From Pseudomonas flavescens (lineage in GTDB: Bacteria; Pseudomonadota; Gammaproteobacteria; Pseudomonadales; Pseudomonadaceae), in NCBI RefSeq assembly GCF_013408425.1, contig NZ_JACBYV010000001.1, forward strand, positions 868,001 through 932,000: a stretch of 64,000 nt of DNA. Reading direction: 5' to 3'. Below are positions 56,429 through 63,488 of the stretch, in pieces. The notes under the pieces are model-generated. The model did not search any database. It was given only the letters and a program-made list of their open reading frames with translations, and was not told where the DNA came from. The translations under genes were made by a program, and so were the position numbers. The first letter of the stretch is position 1. Each line of letters starts with the position of its first letter.

Positions 56429-57123
56429 ACTTTCCGACATTGAATCTCAAGCTGTCGCAGCGCCATTTTGACGAGATGATCAGAAGCGATGCATTTCTCC
56501 CGGAGGTACCCAATCCGGAAATGGAAGAGTTACGCCGACAACTACTTGCCGTTGTGTCGCTCTATGACCCCTTGGCGGGGAGCAATGCTTTAGGGCCTGG
56601 CGCCTATGACATGAAAGTTGGTCTTGCCTTGTATCGAACATTGGCGGGGGCTGGCATGGATATTCGTACTGCCGCAGATGATGGCTGGTGGCGCTTTCTG
56701 TCTCTTAGGGTACTGCCGGATCTAGTGAAAAGTCGTTGGAACGGCGCACCGCCAGTGCGGTTCTGGAAAGGTCGAAGCCGCATCTGGTTGCGGGCGATGT
56801 GGTGGACCGTCCACCTGACATGGCAGGGAACCGAGGAAAACACTCGAAAGATATTGGAGAGCGTTACAACAGATACGGTCGTGCAACTGGTCGAGCGTCC
56901 TGGTAAGGGTGGTTTCAGGATTGATTTGACACGGCTGATTTTCAAGATGCGGCGGTTGCGCCAACCCTCCCAAGATCAGTTCAGGGCAATCATGAAACTC
57001 AATACAGCGCAAATCGTCTTGAAGGAACCTGTGTTTTGCGAGGGTGGTTTGTTCGGCTACGTCGACGCGCTTTTTGCTGATGTGGGATGTGCCCCTGTAG
57101 GGCTGAATAGCGATTATGAGTAA
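56425..57123 (+). CDS. Fourth subunit of the Z1/GHKL operon (DUF6339-like)
   Basis: A 232-residue soluble protein starting NFPTLNLKLSQRHFDEMI, with an aromatic and Arg-rich middle (FWKGRSRIWLRAMWWTVHLT) and a helical C-terminal region. I think it resembles DUF6339, which is associated with Z1 operons, but cannot verify this. The Trp/Arg-rich patch could bind nucleic acid. It overlaps its neighbours by four and eight bases. No enzymatic motif is visible. Confidence 0.8.
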   Translation: MNFPTLNLKLSQRHFDEMIRSDAFLPEVPNPEMEELRRQLLAVVSLYDPLAGSNALGPGAYDMKVGLALYRTLAGAGMDIRTAADDGWWRFLSLRVLPDLVKSRWNGAPPVRFWKGRSRIWLRAMWWTVHLTWQGTEENTRKILESVTTDTVVQLVERPGKGGFRIDLTRLIFKMRRLRQPSQDQFRAIMKLNTAQIVLKEPVFCEGGLFGYVDALFADVGCAPVGLNSDYE

Positions 57124-58030
57124 TTTGTTGAAAGAGATTCAGGAAGGCTTTGCCAACCTTGATCAGAGTGGCCGGATGCTGCCTATCCAAGCGATGCCAT
57201 TAAATTGTCCCGCGTGGATCTTCCGTGAAGGCGATAGCTTTGGTGTTGCAGTTGAGTGCTCTAAATCTCAAGAAATCTCAGAAGGATTTGCTGGTGCCAG
57301 ACTCCGAACAGTAGAGCGTGTTGTTGCGGGGCAGCATCGGCGTTTCCTGCGGCTAGAATCGTCGATTGAATGGCTTCGCAACGAATTCGGGTTGATCTGC
57401 GAGCATATGATCAGCATCGAATCTGGCATCGCCGTACGCCACGCGCTGCTGGCTGATCCGCTAGCATGGTGGCAAAGGTGGCGGCATCTGCTTGGCAACG
57501 CATTGGTCGACAAGCATGGTTATGAAGTGCTCGCCGAGCTGCTGGCTTTGGAAGCGTTGGTCATTAAAGGGATCGCCTTTGAGTGGAGTGGTCCTTTCGG
57601 CGGTGTGGTTGACGTTAATACTCCAGCAACTGATTACGAAATTAAGTCGACGATCAGCCGCTACGGGACTGTGATAAACATATCTGGTCAGTTTCAGCTG
57701 GCTGCATCATCCGGTAAGCCGTTACAGCTAGTTCATTGTAGATTTGAGCCGGTTGATGGCGGTCTGTCGATCGATCTTGTTTGCGATCGTCTCGTTGTGC
57801 TTGGCGTCGATGCAGCCATGCTCGAAGGGGCTCTGCTGCGTCTTGGTATGGAGGCAGGATGTTCCGCGCGTAAAGAAGGATATAGGTTGCTAGAAGCAAG
57901 ATCTTATGTTGTTGATGAAAGTTTTCCCAAGATAACACCTGAGAGTTTTATAAATGGGGTCTTGCCGGCAGGAGTTGTTCAGCTCGAATATAGGGTTGAT
58001 CTCTCGGGTCTGAAGTCAAGTCAGTTGTAA
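57116..58030 (+). CDS. PD-(D/E)XK motif protein (DUF4420-like), putative nuclease
   Basis: A 304-residue protein. The nuclease core is FEWSGPFGGVVDVNTPATDY followed by EIKST, giving Asp166, Glu175 and Lys177, with a preceding Glu-rich helix (VLAELLALEALV) that can supply the first acidic ligand. This fits the PD-(D/E)XK family DUF4420, which is found in Z1/MORC-like operons. As the last gene of the coupled operon it is the most obvious DNA-cleaving effector. The protein overlaps the preceding one by eight bases. Cleavage specificity cannot be read. Confidence 0.85.
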   Translation: MSNLLKEIQEGFANLDQSGRMLPIQAMPLNCPAWIFREGDSFGVAVECSKSQEISEGFAGARLRTVERVVAGQHRRFLRLESSIEWLRNEFGLICEHMISIESGIAVRHALLADPLAWWQRWRHLLGNALVDKHGYEVLAELLALEALVIKGIAFEWSGPFGGVVDVNTPATDYEIKSTISRYGTVINISGQFQLAASSGKPLQLVHCRFEPVDGGLSIDLVCDRLVVLGVDAAMLEGALLRLGMEAGCSARKEGYRLLEARSYVVDESFPKITPESFINGVLPAGVVQLEYRVDLSGLKSSQL

Positions 58031-58075
58031 TTGCCAGTGATAGTTGTATATTGTCTTTGTTGAGGAGGTTTGCTC

Positions 58076-58147
58076 ATGCCTTGGAGACTATCAATAGTAA
58101 TTTTTTTGTGTTGCCTTGATGGTTGTGCGATTGCCTCTTTTGCTTGA
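58076..58147 (+). CDS. Possible 23-residue leader-like or lipoprotein-like peptide
   Basis: A short frame, MPWRLSIVIFLCCLDGC then AIASFA, begins after a very strong ribosome-binding site, GAGGAGG at 58062-58068, seven bases before the ATG. The LDGC resembles a lipobox. It directly follows the PD-(D/E)XK gene. Only the ribosome-binding site and the hydrophobic core support it; it may be a chance frame. Confidence 0.3.
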   Translation: MPWRLSIVIFLCCLDGCAIASFA

Positions 58148-58301
58148 TAGTGCAGGTCTGGAAAGCACAGTGTGCTGTAGCAATACGCTTCACTAACCCT
58201 CAAGCTCAGTCTGTCTAATTATGTTGGTTTAATTTTCTTGCAACTAGCGATGATGCAGCAGCCTATTTCATAGAAAAATTGGTTGGATTAGTAAATTGAG
58301 C

Positions 58302-58766
58302 TTAATTTTGAGTTTTAGGCGCCGAAAGAAAGGCGGGCCAAGAGATGTATTTTTCGTTAAAATTTGGTACGGCCTCCAAAAGCCATTTCATTTCTGCTTC
58401 TTGCTTGCGGATTCCGCATTCCCAAAGCTCAAAAACCCGCCAACCTTGCCTCAATAGCTCGTTCCTGTTTCTAATGTCACGATTCAAATTCTGCTCAAAT
58501 TTCAGACGCCAGAAGTCTTCGCGAGAGCCAGGGTTCGTCGCGTACTTGCACCCCGGGTGCCTGTGCCAGAAGCAGCCATGAACGAATATGCAGAGCCGGT
58601 AGCGAGGTAAAACCACGTCGGGGCGACCTGGGAGCTCACGTGGGTGCAATCGATACCTGAACCCGTGGCTATGGAGCATTTTTCGAACCTTCATCTCCGG
58701 GACCGTATCGCTGCTGCGTATGTTGGCCATCATGCGAGACCTGACTTCTTTACTGACTATGTCCAT
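58302..58766 (-). CDS. vsr: Very short patch repair endonuclease
   Basis: 154 residues from the ATG at 58766 (MDIVSKEVRSRMMANIRSSD), where GGGAGAGGA is the ribosome-binding site; the longer frame lacks one. The Vsr core is complete: GFRYRLHPRELPGRPDVVLP with the catalytic Asp, then FVHGCFWHRHPGCKYATNP with His and Cys zinc ligands. Vsr nicks beside T:G mismatches left by deaminated 5-methylcytosine. It lies divergent from the C5 methyltransferase, a standard pairing in restriction-modification islands. Confidence 0.95.
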   Translation of the reverse strand: MDIVSKEVRSRMMANIRSSDTVPEMKVRKMLHSHGFRYRLHPRELPGRPDVVLPRYRLCIFVHGCFWHRHPGCKYATNPGSREDFWRLKFEQNLNRDIRNRNELLRQGWRVFELWECGIRKQEAEMKWLLEAVPNFNEKYISWPAFLSAPKTQN

Positions 58767-59087
58767 GTATCCTCTCCCAAAATCCGCTTGTAGAATCATA
58801 CGACCTTTGAAATCCCTTAATGCGCATTCTAGGCTAATCGGCATTGGCTACCTTTCGCTGGACAAAAGACGATTGTTTTTGGTGTTTCTGGTCGCGAGCA
58901 TGGCTTGAGGCTCTGTTTTTCCCTCAGCAAGAAGTCTGTTGTTGGGACTGCTGACCCTAGCAAAGCATGCGCCAAGGGCGTTATAGCGGCTGCGAACGAT
59001 GCTGGAGCTGCGCTGCTGCGCCAATCCTGGTAGAGTACCGAGGCTATGCTACCTAAGCTGTTGCCATTCCTGATTTTTTGAACAACG
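58767..59087. other. Divergent promoter region between vsr and the methyltransferase
   Basis: About 320 bases. An in-frame open stretch without start codon (about 58830-59032, reading through GREHGLRLCFSLSKK) is probably chance. No firm promoter or operator is identified. Confidence 0.3.
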
Positions 59088-60794
59088 ATGCCAATGATTC
59101 AATACCAGAATTTCCTCTTCCCGCCGAAGGCGATCGACGAGCCAGCTGTGGCTCTTGAAGATGCTATCCAAATCGTCGACCTTTTTGCCGGCCCTGGCGG
59201 ATTGGGTGAGGGTTTTTCATCCTCTGGGGATGGCAAGCATTTCGATATCATCGTTTCTGCCGAAATGGATCCTGTTGCTAGGAGAACGTTAAGGCTGCGT
59301 GCTTTTTACCGTTTGCTCAAGCGTGAGTACCCTGAAGGGCTGCAGGATTACTATCGGTACTGTAATGGAGAGGCGGCAGAGCCTAGCACTGCCGAGACAG
59401 CTGAGTTCTGGAATCGTGCGGAGCGAGAGGCACGACAAATAACCTTGGGTTCAGAGCAAGGCGATAGGGAGTTGAATGAGCTCATCAACGCCAGATTAAA
59501 TAAGGAAGGTCGCCCATGGGTACTTATTGGTGGGCCTCCATGCCAAGCGTATTCGATTGTTGGGAGAGCCAGAAACCAAGCCAAGCAGGGTTATGTTCCT
59601 GAAGATGATCATCGGCATTTTCTGTACAAAGATTATCTGCGAATCATCAAGGATTATCGGCCGAGTGTTTTCGTCATGGAAAATGTTAAAGGGATTTTGT
59701 CTTCCAAAGTTGGTGGTAAAGGGATATTCAAGCAAATTTTGCAGGATTTGGTGGACCCTACCAAGGCATTGGATAATGCCGAGGGCGGTCAGAAATACAA
59801 AATTTGTTCTCTCGTTTCCGAGGAGTCATTCAGCTCTTCGGAATCTATAGACAGAGTGAAGCCAAAGTCTTTTATCATCGAAGCAGAAAAATACGGCATT
59901 CCACAAGCTCGCCATCGAGTAATTCTTCTAGGAATAGCACTCGATGAGCATGGTAATGTTCCATCACATGAACTCTTGAAACCAGCTGACCCCGTATCGG
60001 TTAAACAAGCTATTGGTGGGCTACCTAGGCTAAGAAGTAAGCTGTCACGACGTTTGGACTCCCAAGAGGCTTGGTATAGGGTTGTTTCCGATGAAGTAGA
60101 TGATTTGTTGCATTACGCGGAACTTGAAAATGGTGAGTTGATTAGACCTCTGCGCGATACCCGACAATCACTTCTCAGTGCGCCGAACAGTCCAGGCAGC
60201 GATCGAGTAGTAAAGGAGTTGGGGCAAGGTAGTACTGGCGTGCCATCCCTAGACGCTTGGTATCAGGATCCCAATATTAAGTATTGGATGAGTCATGATG
60301 CGCGTGGTCATATGCCGTCTGACCTCAGACGATACGCATTCGCAAGCACCTTCGCTTTGCACAATAAATATTCTCCAAAGGGCCATCAGCAATTCTCACT
60401 TCCTGGCCTCGCTCCCGCTCACAAAAATTGGGAAAGCGGCAAGTTTAGTGATCGCTTCAGGGTACAGCTTGAAGGGCTTCCAGCAACTACTATCACTAGC
60501 CATATTTCTAAGGATGGGCACTATTTTATCCACTACGATCCAGCCCAATGTCGTAGTCTAACTGTTCGTGAGGCGGCACGGCTTCAAACATTTCCGGATA
60601 ACTATTATTTCGAAGGAAATCGAACTCAAAAATATCACCAAGTAGGTAATGCAGTGCCGCCTCTTTTGGCAAACAAGATAGCAAAAATTGTATATGACGT
60701 TGTATGTCGGCGGATTGTTGAGAAGCAGGATTTTATGAGCAATCAATTATTGCAAAATGAAAAATTTTTGCCGCTGATAGCAGACCTTGATTAG
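59088..60794 (+). CDS. C5-cytosine DNA methyltransferase
   Basis: A 568-residue m5C methyltransferase with all key motifs in order: I DLFAGPGGLGEGF (about 31-43), IV GGPPCQAYS with catalytic Cys152, VI FVMENVKGI (Glu198), VIII QARHRVILLG, IX REAARLQTFPDNYYF and X HQVGNAVPPLLANKIA. It is longer than Dcm-type enzymes (about 470) because of an insert between motifs I and IV and a long target-recognition region between VIII and IX. The recognition sequence is unknown. Two close ATGs (59088, 59094) have no clear ribosome-binding site. The divergent vsr supports a role in self-marking of an island-encoded restriction-like system. Confidence 0.95.
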   Translation: MPMIQYQNFLFPPKAIDEPAVALEDAIQIVDLFAGPGGLGEGFSSSGDGKHFDIIVSAEMDPVARRTLRLRAFYRLLKREYPEGLQDYYRYCNGEAAEPSTAETAEFWNRAEREARQITLGSEQGDRELNELINARLNKEGRPWVLIGGPPCQAYSIVGRARNQAKQGYVPEDDHRHFLYKDYLRIIKDYRPSVFVMENVKGILSSKVGGKGIFKQILQDLVDPTKALDNAEGGQKYKICSLVSEESFSSSESIDRVKPKSFIIEAEKYGIPQARHRVILLGIALDEHGNVPSHELLKPADPVSVKQAIGGLPRLRSKLSRRLDSQEAWYRVVSDEVDDLLHYAELENGELIRPLRDTRQSLLSAPNSPGSDRVVKELGQGSTGVPSLDAWYQDPNIKYWMSHDARGHMPSDLRRYAFASTFALHNKYSPKGHQQFSLPGLAPAHKNWESGKFSDRFRVQLEGLPATTITSHISKDGHYFIHYDPAQCRSLTVREAARLQTFPDNYYFEGNRTQKYHQVGNAVPPLLANKIAKIVYDVVCRRIVEKQDFMSNQLLQNEKFLPLIADLD

Positions 60795-61331
60795 ATTCTT
60801 CAGTGCCCTCAGCGAGCCGAACTCATCCCTTTCACCGTCCTGCCTGATTAGATGAGACGGAAATCTGCAATATTAGTAACTGAGGAAAGGGGCAGCTGCC
60901 GCCAGTATTATTACTAAAACGCGCCAAGTTATCGGGCGCTTTTTTTAGTGCTAGCATTTTTAATGCTCTTTAGCATGATTTGCCAGTATTCGTCTCTGGA
61001 GCTTTGGCGGCGAGCATCATCTTCGGCGGCGGATAAAGTGCTTGTGGTAACTCTGTATCTGCGGTCGAATTTGGTCAAGCGTTTCAGGTTCAGTGGTTAG
61101 GTGAAGAGGGTGTAGGCGTCAGGGTCTTATGCATGTCGTTGAAGTTTAGCTACTTCATTGGTGAAGCTAAGGGGTTGTTGCCGATAGCATGTATGGTTAA
61201 AAGATTCTCTTTTGAAAGTCTTTGGAATTTTTATCAGAAACTTGATGCGTGCAAGATTTGACGCTTGCCTGGTGTGTGATAATGATTTTCCTACCATTTT
61301 TGGTGGGCGTTTAATTTAAAAGGATTCTTCT
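60795..61331. other. Low-GC intergenic region after the methyltransferase
   Basis: It contains a terminator at 60921-60946 and otherwise no recognised gene. A 42-residue frame (61133-61261, MSLKFSYFIGEAKGLLPIAC) has no clear ribosome-binding site and is left uncalled. A weak Fur-like stretch, GATAATGATTTTC, occurs near 61279. Confidence 0.45.
60921..60946 (+). terminator. Terminator downstream of the methyltransferase
   Basis: GCGCC (60921-60925) and GGCGC (60935-60939) pair around a nine-base loop; a run of seven T follows. Adjoining AAAA on the 5' side extends pairing with the T-run. It lies about 125 bases after the methyltransferase stop. Confidence 0.7.
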
Positions 61332-62384
61332 ATGTCTAGGGCGCGTCTCATATGGGCCTATGAGTTTCGAAAACTCGGTGTATTTTACCGAGAGAACTGG
61401 ATTTTTATGGCCGCAGGTGTTTTAGCATTGTCCGTTGTTGCTGTTCATATTTATTTTGTAGGGCAAGGTATTCCTCTAAGTATCATGTCTTCTGATGTGA
61501 TTGTGGGGCTTCCTGCTTTGTTTGTTCTTGTTTCCTTTTCGGCGATGGCGTTAACTCTGACCTTATCAGCTCCAATTGGAGTTCTATTGGTCGAAAGTAA
61601 AGCTTTTCGGAACAGCATAGTGGGCGCTCCTGTAGTAATTAACTCTGGATCGAATTGTAAGGATACCCATCCGGGCACGCTTTTGTTTAATTGGATTTTA
61701 GGTCTTTTGTTTGTAATGCTAATTACCATGGCAATGTTGCTTTGGGATTGGCCATACTTAAGTGGAAACTACCTGCTCTTGTCATCTATTGCACTGGCAG
61801 TCATGATGTTGACTCAGATATTGGTTGTTTCGCATAGTGATCCTGGTTTTTGGATGTTTCGCGTTAAGGAAAACATTTTTTTTGTGTTTTTTTGTTCTTC
61901 GGCTCAAGTAGTGGTTTTAATAGGCGTTGGTGCAATCCTAGAGAGATGGCTTGGGGAAAACAATGCTCAGCTGGTCGTGGCTTGTTTTGTTGCTATGATT
62001 GTTCTTGCGTTTTTACAGGTTACGACCGCTGTCGTTCTTTCTAAGTTTTCTCAGGGTGGCGGGATTCTAATTCGTGCAAGCTATGTGGCAGGTTTCGCAA
62101 TGGTCGTGATTAGTGTTTATTCTCCGATTAATAATTTCTTTGTTGGGTATGTGCTTGGCGTTGGGGCGATGGGCGGGCGAGGTTGTGTTGTTTATACTTG
62201 GCGAGATGACGAAGGCGTAGTTAAAGAACTTTCTGATGCTGGTTTCAGAAAAAGTGTTAATTTGCGTGTTCCGGCGTCAAGTACGGATTATTTCTACGCT
62301 CGCCCTTGGGATGATGAGTCTAAAAATATCTATGTGATTCCGCGCTCTGATATCTTGAAAATTGAGGATTGTGCACGCAAGTGA
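61332..62384 (+). CDS. AT-rich multi-pass membrane protein, unknown
   Basis: A 350-residue protein, AAGGA upstream of the ATG. About seven to eight hydrophobic segments fall at roughly 23-44, 57-88, 118-139, 147-167, 182-203, 213-236 and 246-284. A soluble C-terminal domain of about 65 residues follows (GRGCVVYTWRDDEGVVKELS). No family is recognised. Base composition is far below the core genome (21 G/C in 60 at 61441-61500), so it is a recent acquisition. It is next to a defence-like island, so a membrane effector is conceivable, but no motif supports it. Confidence 0.75.
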   Translation: MSRARLIWAYEFRKLGVFYRENWIFMAAGVLALSVVAVHIYFVGQGIPLSIMSSDVIVGLPALFVLVSFSAMALTLTLSAPIGVLLVESKAFRNSIVGAPVVINSGSNCKDTHPGTLLFNWILGLLFVMLITMAMLLWDWPYLSGNYLLLSSIALAVMMLTQILVVSHSDPGFWMFRVKENIFFVFFCSSAQVVVLIGVGAILERWLGENNAQLVVACFVAMIVLAFLQVTTAVVLSKFSQGGGILIRASYVAGFAMVVISVYSPINNFFVGYVLGVGAMGGRGCVVYTWRDDEGVVKELSDAGFRKSVNLRVPASSTDYFYARPWDDESKNIYVIPRSDILKIEDCARK

Positions 62385-62555
62385 TGTAGGCGAAAGCTGA
62401 ACTGTTGTTTATTTTTTTGAGCTATTAAATTCAAGGCACGCCTAAGCGGCCTCGAGTCATTTCATTACAAGAGCCCTAAATAACTCCTTATTTCCTCAAG
62501 CTGGTTTTGTAAACAGATTTTCAATCAGTCATGATCGCGGTTGTGGAAAAGCCGT

Positions 62556-62846
62556 TTAGGAATGTTTACTTCCTTCCTGCGCTTCACAAAGCACCCTTCG
62601 ATACGGCACCACCATCTCGTCGACCAAGTCCTTCAAATAGCACTGCCACATGTATCTGCATACTGTATAGGGGCTCGTCTTTCTTTCTGATGACCCCGTC
62701 GAAAAGGTCCCATAACAGATTGGCACACAGTTCTGCTCCTCGGCATCAGCGCTTCACCCCAGGCGACGCTGCAACCAGCCGTGCAACCAGCGGTGATGGC
62801 TGATGTAGAGTTGTTCGAAGGGAGAGACTAGACCATCGTCATACAT
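62556..62846 (-). pseudogene. Remnant of an iron-starvation (FecI-like) ECF sigma factor
   Basis: From the ATG at 62846 the frame reads MYDDGLVSPFEQLYISHHRW and LHGWLQRRLG, which matches the region 2 start of FecI-like sigma factors in Pseudomonas. It then meets a TGA stop at 62754-62756. The same frame continues as SADAEE, the residues that normally follow RRLGN, and later reads TVCRYMWQCYL, reminiscent of the region 4 end (TVKRYM..QCL), before a stop at 62556. Total length is only 97 codons against about 160-170 in the family, so an internal deletion plus a nonsense mutation is likely. A Fur-like box lies just upstream, as expected for this class. Confidence 0.65.
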
Positions 62847-62862
62847 GTCAGGCTCATTGGGT

Positions 62863-62881
62863 GGCAATGATAATTATTACT
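62863..62881 (-). promoter_or_regulatory. Fur-box-like operator of the decayed sigma gene
   Basis: GGCAATGATAATTATTACT matches the 19-base Fur consensus GATAATGATAATCATTATC at 14 positions. It lies 17 bases upstream of the remnant's start codon on the minus strand, the usual place for Fur repression of iron-starvation sigma genes. Confidence 0.65.
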
Positions 62882-63488
62882 GTTCTTGTGTCGTGGTATT
62901 ACGCTCGTACAGTGCTTGCAAAATACATTTTTGGTATTTGACACTTTTGCCATCGTTGGAGCCTGCCCTAGGTGCTATCTTGACGATCAGACAGCACTTA
63001 TCGACAACGATTGGCGTTAAAGCCAAATTAGACCGTGGTCGTTCGGACTGTCGCAGTCTCACAATGGTGCCGATCCGCTTCAACTATTGAGCCTGATTTA
63101 TTCGGTTGGTCTTCAGGGTGTGTATACGCTACTTCCTGTGCTAACAACAATGTGTCGCCCAAACCTCTGAGCAATCGCAAGTGTGCTGACGAGGCGTGAT
63201 GGTTCACGAACACGGATTACTATGTTGTAGGAGGTTCCTTGTCACCTCGCCAAGTGCATCCGCAGCATTGCATAGCGTACAGAACTTAATGCTTGGAGGC
63301 GTACCTCTGAAATTAAGTCATGCCTCATTTGAATATCGATAAAACGTGCCGCTGGAATTTTTAAATCAGATAAGCGAATTAATTTGTGCATTGCTCTTAG
63401 CCTGGTTTCCCAAACCTAGGCTGGCCTCCATTAGGGTATTGGGGGCACTTGGGCCAACTTAAACCAATACTCTTTAAATGGACGATCT

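Larger units (their letters stand above)
62385..63488. other. Right border region of the accessory island
   Basis: More than 1 kb without an intact gene. It holds a degenerate ECF sigma gene (62556-62846, minus) and a Fur-like box (62863-62881). Several short frames between 62900 and 63300 have no recognised similarity or ribosome-binding site. I see no integrase, transposase or clear att repeat. Confidence 0.5.

Noticed and set aside
58830..59032. Open stretch of about 66 codons between vsr and the methyltransferase
   Set aside because: It has no start codon in a usable position and no recognisable family.
61133..61261. 42-residue frame MSLKFSYFIGEAKG between the methyltransferase and the membrane protein
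   Set aside because: No ribosome-binding site, no similarity recognised, and its length is within chance in AT-rich DNA.
61276..61294. Fur-like box before the AT-rich membrane protein
   Set aside because: Only about 12 of 19 positions match, in a very AT-rich context, and the right half-site is missing.
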